Positions 35,188 through 43,954 of a stretch of DNA of 64,000 nt are shown one piece after another (within the stretch, counting starts at the first letter, position 1; every line of letters begins with the position of its first letter). The notes under the pieces are model-generated. The model ran no database searches and was not told where the DNA came from. It saw nothing but the letters and a program-made list of their open reading frames with translations. The DNA is from CAWVSB01 sp046710535 (GTDB lineage: Bacteria; Pseudomonadota; Gammaproteobacteria; Pseudomonadales; CAWVSB01): positions 1 through 64,000 of the forward strand of contig JBKEHH010000003.1 of NCBI GenBank assembly GCA_046710535.1, written 5' to 3'. A program made the position numbers and the translations under genes.

Positions 35188-36603
35188 TTATGCTCCGAAC
35201 AATGTTTTTAAATGAGTATTCAGCATCTTACCGCTAGGATCAAGCTCGCGCCTTACCTCCTGAAAATCACTCCAGTGGGGATATAGCTCAGCTAAACGCT
35301 TGTCATCTAAGGTATGAATTTTACCCCAATGCGGACGCCCGCCATATTTCCAAAAGATAGGCTCTATTTCTGCAAACGGCGCCTTGTAATCTAAATCACC
35401 ATATTGATGAACAGAAATCGCTGCGCCATCGCGCTGATGAAACATCGATAGCCATGCATCATCACCTTTCACCACTCGATACTCTAAGGGAAAAAATAGC
35501 GGCAGCTTCTTTTTCTTAATAATAGCGAGCACTTCTCTCAGGCACTGGGCACCAACTTCTGCTGGCACGGTGTACTCCATCTCCCGAAAGCGCACAATGC
35601 GCGAATGAGGGAATACATCAAACGACCTGCCTGTTCGCACGGTGTCACCGCCAGCGTCTTTAGCCACTATGTTTAATATCTTGTCGTAAGCATACTGGCC
35701 AATACCCGGCACCCAAGCCACTGACTCAAAGACAGAGCGCAGCGTATGAACGGCTTGTGGATCATCTTCGCCACTGCTTTTGTCACCCGGCTTAGCTAGC
35801 CGTGTGCCCACAGACAGCGACAGTGATGAATACGGTATCGGTAAAATCTCATAGTGACGATATTCTTCACACAAACTGTCCCAGTTTTCTAACACCTCTT
35901 CAGTATTTGCCATACTGCCGAATTCAGTCAGCTCAAATGGCTTTTGGTTCTGTATCCGCATTTTGGTTACAACACCTAAAGCACCAATAGATGCTCGTGC
36001 CGCTTGAAAAATCTCACTGTTGTTTTGTCTGTCACAATCTATCAAGTCACCGCTAGGTGTGGCCAAGGTAAGACCAGTGACATAGGAAGACGTAGAACCA
36101 AATTCTGTTCCAGTAGCATGTACAGAGGTCGCGATAGCGCCGCCCATTGAAGGATAGTTCATATCTGGCATATTCGGCATAGCCTGACCGACTGACGCCA
36201 GCATTTCACCCACCGCATGCATACGGGTACCTGCCATTAATTCAGCTTCTAAGGTCTCGGGGTTATGGCTTACTAAGCCTTTAAGTAGATCAGTGGTAAT
36301 AAAGGTATCGTCGGTCGGCACAATAGCGCTAAAGGAATGACTAGCACCTACCGGGCGAACAGTACCTGTTGAATTTTTAAGAATGGATGCAACTTCGTCC
36401 TCTGTTCTAGGCGCGTATCGCACCTTTGGGATACAAGCATGATTACCAGCCCAATTCACCCATGGCAAAGGTTTGCCGGGCGTAAAACTAATCGGCGTCT
36501 GCAATTCAGTGCTGGGTTCTCCACAACCAGACAGTGTTGCTCCCGCTGCAGCTCCAACCGCTAGAGTCAGTGACTTTTTAATAAACTCGCGCCGTTGAAT
36601 CAT
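35188..36603 (-). CDS. Tat-exported FAD-linked oxidase/dehydrogenase (ALO/alditol-oxidase-like), lipoprotein
   Basis: After a twin-arginine signal (QRREFIKK) and lipobox (LSGC) comes a VAO-type FAD domain. The covalent-flavin His is in RPVGASHSFS, and later GGAIATSVHATG binds FAD. The C-terminal ALO domain ends with HWGKIHTL. Relatives oxidise aldonolactones or alditols. A cytochrome c lies immediately upstream, suggesting a periplasmic dehydrogenase passing electrons to it. The ATG at 36603 follows the cytochrome stop by 1 nt; an in-frame GTG five codons earlier overlaps that gene. Confidence 0.85.
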   Translation of the reverse strand: MIQRREFIKKSLTLAVGAAAGATLSGCGEPSTELQTPISFTPGKPLPWVNWAGNHACIPKVRYAPRTEDEVASILKNSTGTVRPVGASHSFSAIVPTDDTFITTDLLKGLVSHNPETLEAELMAGTRMHAVGEMLASVGQAMPNMPDMNYPSMGGAIATSVHATGTEFGSTSSYVTGLTLATPSGDLIDCDRQNNSEIFQAARASIGALGVVTKMRIQNQKPFELTEFGSMANTEEVLENWDSLCEEYRHYEILPIPYSSLSLSVGTRLAKPGDKSSGEDDPQAVHTLRSVFESVAWVPGIGQYAYDKILNIVAKDAGGDTVRTGRSFDVFPHSRIVRFREMEYTVPAEVGAQCLREVLAIIKKKKLPLFFPLEYRVVKGDDAWLSMFHQRDGAAISVHQYGDLDYKAPFAEIEPIFWKYGGRPHWGKIHTLDDKRLAELYPHWSDFQEVRRELDPSGKMLNTHLKTLFGA

Positions 36604-36604
36604 A

Positions 36605-36964
36605 TTAGTTAGCCTCACTAGTATTTTTCACAGGTAATTCGGCCATCACTCTAATGATTACTCTAAAATCTTGCTCATTACAGGCACTACAATAACCTAG
36701 CGGCGGCATACCTTGAAAACCTTCAATCACATGCCGCAGCAGCACTTCTTCGCCCTTAGCACGGCGAGACTCCCATGCTTGTGCATCTCCAATATTGGGT
36801 GCGCCCGACTCTTCAAACGCATGACATTGAACACAATTATTAGCAAACAGCTCCGTTTGCCTTTGAGTCATTTCCTGCGCCGAGCTATTAACAACAATAA
36901 GCATGCTCAAAATACCTAACAGCATGCTATAAAGCGTGATGTTTGTAGATTTATGTATACTCAA
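36605..36964 (-). CDS. Periplasmic cytochrome c (c5-like)
   Basis: A 119-residue protein with a signal peptide ending near NSSAQ, heme site CVQCH at residues 44-48, axial Met in QGMPPLG, and the c5-type CSAC after it. First gene of the cytochrome/FAD/PLP operon, with 1-nt spacings throughout; it is the likely electron acceptor of the flavoprotein. Confidence 0.88.
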   Translation of the reverse strand: MSIHKSTNITLYSMLLGILSMLIVVNSSAQEMTQRQTELFANNCVQCHAFEESGAPNIGDAQAWESRRAKGEEVLLRHVIEGFQGMPPLGYCSACNEQDFRVIIRVMAELPVKNTSEAN

Positions 36965-37004
36965 AAGTGCACCATATTTATTGCTTATATTAGGATTTAT
37001 TATA

Positions 37005-37038
37005 GGTTAATAACTGTACCGTTGTACAATTATTAACC
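37005..37038. promoter_or_regulatory. 34-bp near-perfect palindrome between divergent operons
   Basis: GGTTAATAA-C-TGTAC, loop CGTT, then GTACA-A-TTATTAACC. Fifteen position pairs with one mismatch. It lies 41 bp before the cytochrome c start and 94 bp before the FkbM start. No T-run follows it, so an operator is more likely than a terminator. Confidence 0.6.
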
Positions 37039-37131
37039 TTGCAAAAATTTCGACTGTTGCCGCCAGTTAATACGAGACTACGAATACATACCACTAACCA
37101 AGACATCTTTTAGGATTGATAGATACATACT

Positions 37132-37932
37132 ATGCAACAAAAATTACATCTCGACATTGCTGGAATGGGGTATAAATTCCCTTTTTATATTCATAAAGAA
37201 GGCGACAACCATGTCTCTAAAAAATTACTTGAGCAGGGTATATGGGAAGCCTATGAAACCGAGCTTTTTTTAGGCTGCCTGCAACAAGACTATAAAGTGT
37301 TAGATATTGGAGCAAATATTGGTTACTACGCTGTATTAGCAGGCTTATATCTTGGTGATAAAGCACAAGTGTTAGCTTACGAGCCCAACCCGGAAAATTT
37401 TGCTTTATTAGACGACAATATAAAAATAAATAGCTGTGCCAACGTACAAGCATTTCAGCTCGCATTATCAAATATAGATAACGACGGCTTTTTATTTTTA
37501 AGTGCTGACAACTTTGGCGACCATCAAATTTATGATAATAACGAGCACCGTCATAAACAGCCCATTTCATTAGTCAACGGTGATACCCACACCAAACAAT
37601 TTCTGCATAAAGTCAATTTGATAAAAATTGATACCCAAGGCGCTGAGTGGCAGGTGTTGCAAGGAATTAAAGAACTAATAAAAAACAGCTTGCCGCAATT
37701 ACAAATGATTCTAGAATTCTCACCTAATAGCTTACGCTTGGCAGGTAGTAAACCGGATGATTTGCTGCAGTATATTTTCAGCCTAAAGCTACCTATCGCC
37801 ATGATTGATCACATTAACCACCAGCTAATACCAACTAGCTTTGAAGAAATGAAGGCATGGTCTGACGCCACCAAGCCTGATATTAACGACTTAGGTTTCT
37901 TCAACTTATTTATCGGCAAGCCACCATTTTAG
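37132..37932 (+). CDS. FkbM-family SAM-dependent methyltransferase
   Basis: 266 residues with the SAM site VLDIGANIGYYAVLAG, acidic EPNPENF after the next strand, and the FkbM motif KIDTQGAEWQVLQG. FkbM enzymes O-methylate sugars or polyketides, often in surface polysaccharides. No glycan genes lie next to it. It ends 9 bp before the DTW gene on the same strand, so they are co-transcribed. The start ATG has a distant ribosome site. Confidence 0.9.
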   Translation: MQQKLHLDIAGMGYKFPFYIHKEGDNHVSKKLLEQGIWEAYETELFLGCLQQDYKVLDIGANIGYYAVLAGLYLGDKAQVLAYEPNPENFALLDDNIKINSCANVQAFQLALSNIDNDGFLFLSADNFGDHQIYDNNEHRHKQPISLVNGDTHTKQFLHKVNLIKIDTQGAEWQVLQGIKELIKNSLPQLQMILEFSPNSLRLAGSKPDDLLQYIFSLKLPIAMIDHINHQLIPTSFEEMKAWSDATKPDINDLGFFNLFIGKPPF

Positions 37933-37941
37933 CGGATTAAT

Positions 37942-38547
37942 ATGACAGCTGAAAAACGACAAATCTGCAGCCGCTGTAACAGCCCAGTAAACCGCTGTCT
38001 GTGCCATACCATTACCGCCATAGACAACCATTGGCCCATACATATTTTGCAGCACAGTAACGAAAGTAACCACTCTTTGGGCACCGCTAAAATTGCCCAG
38101 CTCAGCCTCAGTCAATGTGAAGTCAACATTAGTAAAATAACAGCCGAGCACGAACGCTATATTGAAACCATGCTTAGCGCCAAACCAATACTGGTATTCC
38201 CCAGCGGCAGTAGTTCAGCGCTTGAATCAATTAATACTGACAATGCAAGGCCGCTGATATTTTTGGATGCAACTTGGCGCAAAGCCAAACGGCTGTATTT
38301 GGCATCTGAGCTTTTACAATCACTACCTACGGTTCATCTACAGGCGACGAGTCTGCCTGCCTATAAAATTCGCAAGAGTCCTAACCCTAAAGCCCTATCT
38401 AGTATTGAAGCCATAGCAGAGACATTGAGTACACTTGAAGCCAATGTGGAAAAATATCAGCCGCTACTAGCCAGCATGAATTGGATGGTAGAGCGACAAA
38501 TAGAATTAATGGGGGAGAAAATTTACCGAGAAAATTATTTTAAATAG
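37942..38547 (+). CDS. tapT: DTW-domain tRNA aminocarboxypropyltransferase, TapT-like
   Basis: 201 residues with the N-terminal zinc element CSRCNSPVNRCLC, then LQHSNESNHSLGTA and the DTW motif LDATWRKAKRLY, and YKIRKSPNPKALSSIEAI. This matches TapT (YfiP), which forms acp3U at tRNA position 47 using SAM. It is the canonical counterpart to the short DTW protein at 6036. Position downstream of an FkbM gene appears to be operonic by spacing. Confidence 0.88.
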   Translation: MTAEKRQICSRCNSPVNRCLCHTITAIDNHWPIHILQHSNESNHSLGTAKIAQLSLSQCEVNISKITAEHERYIETMLSAKPILVFPSGSSSALESINTDNARPLIFLDATWRKAKRLYLASELLQSLPTVHLQATSLPAYKIRKSPNPKALSSIEAIAETLSTLEANVEKYQPLLASMNWMVERQIELMGEKIYRENYFK

Positions 38548-38950
38548 CCAGAATAGAAAAATCAAAGCCTAAAACCAACAAAGACACCCAAAGGTGTCTA
38601 TGCCGAAACATGGCGCTATCCCTGTGGCCTAACTAAGTAAACTCTAACATCCGTATTAGACCGATATCCTTATCAAGTTTACCTAGCAATTTAACGCCAC
38701 GACCATATTAACTAACGCTTATTTGCTCACACAAATAAGCTGAACAAACTATAAGTCTATTGATAAACGCTGGATACTATATCCCTATGCAAGCCACCTA
38801 TATGGGTAGCTATTAACTTACTGAAACTGTAAATAACGTGAACTGCTTCACAAAAACTCGGTAATCCAAAATTCAGCTGACAACCGAATTACTATTGACC
38901 AACGCTTGCTAGCAAACTCTTTAACAAGACCGCTATAAAACACGGGCATT
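38548..38950. other. Gene-free interval with one hairpin
   Basis: About 400 bp between the DTW gene and the TonB terminator. A perfect 7-bp hairpin (AGACACC, loop CAAA, GGTGTCT) lies at 38582-38599, without a clear T-run on the plus strand and a broken one on the minus, so a weak terminator. Otherwise I see no gene, RNA or repeat. Confidence 0.5.
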
Positions 38951-38953
38951 AAA

Positions 38954-38975
38954 AAACGGGCCATAAGGCCCGTTT
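38954..38975 (-). terminator. Terminator of the TonB receptor at 38995
   Basis: Minus strand: AAACGGGCC, loop TTAT, GGCCCGTTT followed by more T. Starts 20 bp beyond the receptor stop. Confidence 0.9.
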
Positions 38976-38994
38976 AATCATTCAAAAAGGCAGC

Positions 38995-41412
38995 TTAGAA
39001 GTTGTAACGAACCTTCAAAGCTACGTTTCTTGGCGCTTCATAGAAGCTGTAGTATGCGGCATTACTAGTCCCTCCGTTAAGCGCACTAATCGCAAGAGGT
39101 AATTGATTACCAAACGTTGAAACGTCTTCATCAGTTAAGTTTTCACCAATTAGCGCAACAGACCATATTCCGTCAATTTCTGCTAACTGTACTCTAGCAT
39201 TAACTTTAACAAACGCATCTTGCTCTAAGTTTGGATCCAAAGTTGGCGATACGAAATACGAGTCGCTGTAGGACAAATCTAGTCCCAAAGTTAAGCCCAT
39301 AGAATCAGTGACTTCTATTTCGTAGTTGGTAGTTAACTGTGCAGTTAACTCCGGTGCGAATTCTCTTGTGTCACCTGAGCGATCACACAAATTGCCACCA
39401 TTAGGACTGTCTGGAGTCTCACCATAGAAGCACTGAGAGTCTTCAAACTTATCAAATTCGAAATCTAAGTAACCCAAGGCACCACTAAAGAATAATGAAT
39501 CTGTAGCTTGCCAGCGGCCTTCCATCTCAATACCTTGAATTGTCGAAGCACCGGCATTGGTAACATTAAATCCTAATACACCGTCAAACTGGCTAGTTTG
39601 TAAGTCCGCATACTCGGTACGATACAAAGAAACATTCAGCTCAGCCGCGCCGTCTGCCAAAGACATTTTGGCACCTAACTCCCAGCTTTCAGCCGTTTCT
39701 TCTTCAAATTCAAAGTTGGTATTTAAATTTGAGCGAGCATCAAAACCACCGGCCTTAAAACCTTCTGTATAAGAGACATAGACCATAGTGTCTTCAGTCG
39801 GATCCCATTGCATATTAACCGCTGGGGTGAACATCGTCTCACTTCTTTTCTGATCTAGATTATGTCCTATTGGGGCGCCTGTTGCGTCAACAGGGTTACG
39901 AGTATTTATATCAACGGTTGGATCAGTGATAAGTTGCTGACTGTCGATTCCAAATAAAGCCTTATATGTTCCAGCTTGAGCTGGGTTTGTGTTAAGCGGG
40001 AAGCTTTCATAGTCACGGAAAGGGCCTTCAACTTGGGCGACATTAACGATATCAAGCCTTCTGGTACCAGTTTTATCTTCCTCAGCGTAGCGACCACCAA
40101 CTGTCAATCTTAGCTCGTCACTAATATTCCAAGTTGCTTGGGCAAACACAGACCATTGCTCACTATCTGTTGTAAATTCTCTAAAATTACCAGTACTAGA
40201 AAGCCCCGTCGGAACCCCTAAAATACTGTTTTGCGAAAGAATTAATGATGATGGCGAGTCGATGTCGTACTCTGAATAATATGCACCAACGATGTAATCA
40301 ACAGTTTCACCTTCTGGTGAAGCTAAACGAAACTCTTGGCTAAACTGGTCATAGTCTTCGTCACCAGCCGTTTCGATGATTACAACATCAGTGAAATCAC
40401 AATCACACTGTTGGTAATAATCGTAACTTACTGAGCTAGTCACAGAGGTAAGAGTAAAGTCGTTCATATTATAATTAACGGTAAGGGTGATGTTGTCTAA
40501 TTCAGTTTCTTCCAAATCACCATTTGACTGCCGTTTAAAATCTTGCTCGGTATCAACAACCACTCCAGGTTGTCCAAAAGCAGCCGCAGTACCTGCTAGC
40601 TGTGTTCCATAATTCAAGGCTCCTGCAGAACCGTCAGTAACTGGACTTACCACTTCAGTAAAGCGACCTACAGTATCGAACTGCGCATTCTCTACTTTAA
40701 GATTTACCGATAAATCATCAGTAGCATCCCATTGAAAGTTAGCACGGAAAATTTGATGATCAAGTTCAGATTCATCTTTACCGTTAGTGGTATTTTCATA
40801 GTAACCGTCAGATTCACGCTTCAAACCGGCTAAGCGAATCGCAAAGGTATCACTAACAGGAATATTAATAGCGCCTTGTAGATCATAACCGTTTTGGTCA
40901 AAGTTATATTCCGCATCAACGAAACCAGAAAGCTCTTCGGTATCAGCCTTTACTGTGATCGCACTAATAGCACCTGCGATTGCGTTTTTACCAAATAAGA
41001 TAGGCTGTGGTCCGCGCAGTACTTCCACTCGGTCTACATCTAAGTAAGGAACACGTGCTAACTGTGGACGACCATAAAATACATCATCTACATACATACC
41101 AACCGACTGTTCAAATGCTGGATTAATACCAGAACTTATGCCACGAATAGTTACGTTAGTGCCCAGACCAGTTTGGTTCATGCTTAAATTTGGCACGAAG
41201 TCGGCAAGGTCATTAAGGTTGGTAATGCCAGAGTTGGCTATCATTTCACCGCCAACCACATTTACCGAAATTGGAACGTCGCCCAAGCTTTGTGAACGTT
41301 TCTGCGCTGTGACAATAACTTCTTCAAGCATTTGGGCACCCGCAGTACCCGATATTGCTAATGCTGGAACAAGTGCCATACCTGCTGCTATCGCATTGAT
41401 ACGAAATTTCAT
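38995..41412 (-). CDS. TonB-dependent outer-membrane receptor
   Basis: 805 residues: signal peptide ending SGTAGAQ, TonB box EEVIVTAQKR, plug domain (DVPISVNVVGG, RGISSGIN, VEVLRGPQPILFGKNA) and a 22-strand barrel ending VRYNF. It belongs to the large marine receptor class with the IVTAQKR box; substrate (siderophore, sterol, carbohydrate) cannot be told. Not linked to a degradation cluster or to exbBD. The 5' region 41413-41640 has no visible Fur-type box. Confidence 0.93.
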   Translation of the reverse strand: MKFRINAIAAGMALVPALAISGTAGAQMLEEVIVTAQKRSQSLGDVPISVNVVGGEMIANSGITNLNDLADFVPNLSMNQTGLGTNVTIRGISSGINPAFEQSVGMYVDDVFYGRPQLARVPYLDVDRVEVLRGPQPILFGKNAIAGAISAITVKADTEELSGFVDAEYNFDQNGYDLQGAINIPVSDTFAIRLAGLKRESDGYYENTTNGKDESELDHQIFRANFQWDATDDLSVNLKVENAQFDTVGRFTEVVSPVTDGSAGALNYGTQLAGTAAAFGQPGVVVDTEQDFKRQSNGDLEETELDNITLTVNYNMNDFTLTSVTSSVSYDYYQQCDCDFTDVVIIETAGDEDYDQFSQEFRLASPEGETVDYIVGAYYSEYDIDSPSSLILSQNSILGVPTGLSSTGNFREFTTDSEQWSVFAQATWNISDELRLTVGGRYAEEDKTGTRRLDIVNVAQVEGPFRDYESFPLNTNPAQAGTYKALFGIDSQQLITDPTVDINTRNPVDATGAPIGHNLDQKRSETMFTPAVNMQWDPTEDTMVYVSYTEGFKAGGFDARSNLNTNFEFEEETAESWELGAKMSLADGAAELNVSLYRTEYADLQTSQFDGVLGFNVTNAGASTIQGIEMEGRWQATDSLFFSGALGYLDFEFDKFEDSQCFYGETPDSPNGGNLCDRSGDTREFAPELTAQLTTNYEIEVTDSMGLTLGLDLSYSDSYFVSPTLDPNLEQDAFVKVNARVQLAEIDGIWSVALIGENLTDEDVSTFGNQLPLAISALNGGTSNAAYYSFYEAPRNVALKVRYNF

Positions 41413-41640
41413 ATTTAGAACCCCATTGTATTTATTTTATATGATTAAAACTTGCAGCTAAAGAGGCCACAGCTTCCTATTATTAATTATTACATCAACT
41501 AAGCTACTATTTAGAACTAAAGATCACCGAAGCGCATTAGTACTTACCCCTATATATGCATCTTCACCTATTCCAACTCAATTGAGCCAAAGATAGATCA
41601 CGCGTAGAATCATTCCTTATATAAACAAACAAGAACCTAT

Positions 41641-42264
41641 ATGCTAAATATCAAACCAGACCATCTAGTGGGAAAAGGCTTACACAGCGAGGTGTATCGT
41701 CACCCTGAAGCTAGCAGTAAATGTTTAAAAATAGTAATCCAAGACAAGCTAAGAGGGAATTCCGGCGACGAACAGACGCTTCGTGGACAAGCCTACCACA
41801 CTACACCAATAAAGCGCGGCAAAAGCTGGGACGGCTTACCAAAATTTTATGGCAATATAAAAACTAATTTAGGCACTGCCGCCATATTTGATTTAGTGCA
41901 GGACATTGATGGTAATGCGGCCGAAACGCTCGAATACTACCTTGCCAGCGAAGAGCTCACTCAGCAGAATCTCACAGGGCTTATTCGGGCGATGATAGAT
42001 TTAAAAGCTACACTAATCGCCGATAACATTGTCACCATGACAATTAAATCAAAGAACATTGTCTACCAAAAGACCTCGCTCACTGAAGGACGCCTATTAA
42101 TCATCGACAATATCGGCAACTCAGACTTTTGGCCTATTGCCAATCATATAGGCCTGCTAGCGCGACTGAAAACCAAACGTAAATGGCAACGGTTTGAAGC
42201 AAGCATACTAGCAATGACCAATAATAGAGCCGCTCACAGCATTGTAATCGACAGTAAGGCATAG
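41641..42264 (+). CDS. yrbL: YrbL-family protein
   Basis: 207 residues. The N-terminus VGKGLHSEVYRHPE forms a kinase-like glycine loop and KCLKIV supplies a Lys, then GLPKFYGNIKTNLG and LLIIDNIGNSDFWP are family landmarks. YrbL is PhoP/BasR-regulated in enterics and has unknown biochemistry; no such regulator is visible here. Family assignment from motif pattern. Monocistronic by spacing from the cysteine synthase (81 bp). Confidence 0.8.
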   Translation: MLNIKPDHLVGKGLHSEVYRHPEASSKCLKIVIQDKLRGNSGDEQTLRGQAYHTTPIKRGKSWDGLPKFYGNIKTNLGTAAIFDLVQDIDGNAAETLEYYLASEELTQQNLTGLIRAMIDLKATLIADNIVTMTIKSKNIVYQKTSLTEGRLLIIDNIGNSDFWPIANHIGLLARLKTKRKWQRFEASILAMTNNRAAHSIVIDSKA

Positions 42265-42345
42265 ATTAATAGACTCAGTGTTTATAGATTGTATGCCAGC
42301 GGCTAGATCGTTAAGATCAAACCGATAACAAATATAGAGGTTTTC

Positions 42346-43347
42346 ATGTCAGAGTTTTCTTTGGCCAGTACTATCGGCAATACACCACTGATCAAATTAC
42401 AACAGGTTTCAGAACTTACCGGCTGTAATATTTATGGTAAAGCTGAGTTTATGAATCCCGGCGGCAGCGTTAAAGACAGAACCGCCCTGGGGATCATCGA
42501 AGCGGCAGAAGCTAATGGCAGCTTAAAGCCAGGCGGCACAATTGTTGAAGGCACTGCGGGTAATACCGGTATTGGCTTAACTCTGCTAGCTAATTCAAAG
42601 GGCTATAAATGTGTGGTGTTAATGCCCGATGTAATGAGCCAAGAGAAACAAGATTTGCTAGAGCTCTATGGCGCTGATTTACGGATTATGCCATCTACTA
42701 GTATTGATGACCCAAAACACTATATTCATCGGGCTGAAAAACTAGCCGCGAAGATGAACGAAAAAGAGCCGCATAGCGCGATTTGGGCGCAGCAATTCGA
42801 CAACCTTGCTAATATGGATATTCATTACACCACCACCGGCCAGGAAATATGGCAGCAAACTGGTGGTAAAGTAGACGGTTTTATCTGCGCGTCAGGCACC
42901 GGCGGCACCTTGGCCGGCGTCAGCAAAGCGCTGAAAGAACACAACCAAGATATAACTATTGGTCTAGCCGATCCGATGGGATCAGGTATGTACAGCTACC
43001 TGAAAACTGGAACGGCTGAGCCTCAAGGCAGTTCCATTGCCGAAGGAATTGGCATTAGCTTTGTGACCGAAAACTTTAAACAAGCTCGCATCGACAAAGC
43101 ATTTCAAATAGAAGATAGCGAAGCATTGCCATACATTTTTGATTTAATAAGAAATGAAGGACTCTGTTTAGGTGGCTCAGCAGCAATTAATATAGCCGGC
43201 GCCGTGCAACTTGCGAAAGAATTAGGCCCTGGACATACTATCGTGACAATTCTGTGTGATAACGGCAGTCGCTATCAAAGCAAATTGTATAACCCTGTTT
43301 TCTTGCGCCAGCGCAACTTACCCACCCCAGACTGGGTAACTGGCTAG
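42346..43347 (+). CDS. Cysteine synthase-family PLP enzyme (CysK-like)
   Basis: 333 residues with the N-terminal GNTPLIKL, PLP lysine in GGSVKDRTA (Lys43), EGTAGNTGIG substrate loop and ASGTGGTLAGV phosphate cup. It makes cysteine from O-acetylserine and sulfide, or is a closely related beta-replacing enzyme; the TAGNTG instead of CysK's TSGNTG and the longer length suggest the broader CBS/cysteine synthase branch. Its stop overlaps the convergent hypothetical gene by 4 bp. Confidence 0.88.
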   Translation: MSEFSLASTIGNTPLIKLQQVSELTGCNIYGKAEFMNPGGSVKDRTALGIIEAAEANGSLKPGGTIVEGTAGNTGIGLTLLANSKGYKCVVLMPDVMSQEKQDLLELYGADLRIMPSTSIDDPKHYIHRAEKLAAKMNEKEPHSAIWAQQFDNLANMDIHYTTTGQEIWQQTGGKVDGFICASGTGGTLAGVSKALKEHNQDITIGLADPMGSGMYSYLKTGTAEPQGSSIAEGIGISFVTENFKQARIDKAFQIEDSEALPYIFDLIRNEGLCLGGSAAINIAGAVQLAKELGPGHTIVTILCDNGSRYQSKLYNPVFLRQRNLPTPDWVTG

Positions 43348-43655
43348 TCTTTAGTACTGGGATAAACCGGTGCGCGCTGCATTTTTGAGGGGATAGGGAT
43401 AATGCAGTCAACCTCGTTATAAGGCGGAAACACTTCGCCAAAAGGTTCGTCAAATATACGCTGATGAACCGCATCTAAAACTACCAATACCTGGTCAAAC
43501 GCCACTATGCCGAACACTAAGCCAGCTTGGATAAAGCCTTCTAAGCGCAAACGTTCGCCAATAGCAACATCTTCACCATCGGCATAGCGCTCAAATATCC
43601 GCTGTAATCGCGCACCAATTTCTGTCAAAAAACTATCTTGCGTAAGCTCTACCAT
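43344..43655 (-). CDS. Hypothetical 103-residue acidic protein
   Basis: Unrecognised. Soluble, acidic, with a helical N-terminal half (EIGARLQRIFERYADGED), then a hydrophobic strand-like stretch (AGLVFGIVAFDQVLVVLDAV) and a C-terminal loop. A good GAGGATT ribosome site before the ATG and sensible composition support a real gene. It converges on the cysteine synthase with a 4-bp overlap. Confidence 0.65.
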   Translation of the reverse strand: MVELTQDSFLTEIGARLQRIFERYADGEDVAIGERLRLEGFIQAGLVFGIVAFDQVLVVLDAVHQRIFDEPFGEVFPPYNEVDCIIPIPSKMQRAPVYPSTKD

Positions 43656-43692
43656 CTATTAATCCTCGCCATTACACATACGAATTGCAGAC

Positions 43693-43717
43693 AAAAAAAG
43701 ACCCGCAATTGCGAGCC
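43693..43717 (-). terminator. Terminator downstream of the 25-residue membrane peptide
   Basis: Minus strand: GGCTCGC-AATT-GCGGGTC followed by seven T. Contains two G-T wobbles. Placed about 36 bp after the peptide stop. Confidence 0.7.
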
Positions 43718-43752
43718 CAAGTATAACGAGATCTAGATGGGGATAGTGTCAA

Positions 43753-43830
43753 TTAGTCATTAAATAAATCACCAAGAGCAGCTACGCCCAACATTACTAA
43801 AAATACTGTAAATATGATGTTGGTTAGCAT
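43753..43830 (-). CDS. Orphan 25-residue single-span membrane peptide
   Basis: ATG to TAA encodes MLTNIIFTVFLVMLGVAALG followed by DLFND: one hydrophobic span with an acidic tail. A strong AGGAGA ribosome site lies 6 bp before the ATG, and a hairpin-T7 terminator follows, so it has the full layout of an expressed mini-gene. Divergent from the LysR gene at 43955, which may control it. Family unknown; too short for the reading-frame track. Confidence 0.65.
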   Translation of the reverse strand: MLTNIIFTVFLVMLGVAALGDLFND

Positions 43831-43954
43831 GATGTTTCTCCTAAGTAGTTGTTGTGTTGTTGAAATGAATAATATGCCTAGTAGTGTTATGCTTCAAATG
43901 TATTAAAGTAATGACATTTATAACTTTGAGATATATCACTAGGAGGCCAAGCTA

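Noticed and set aside
38582..38599. Hairpin after the DTW gene as a strong terminator.
   Set aside because: The stem is perfect but there is no T-run on the plus strand and only a broken one on the minus strand.
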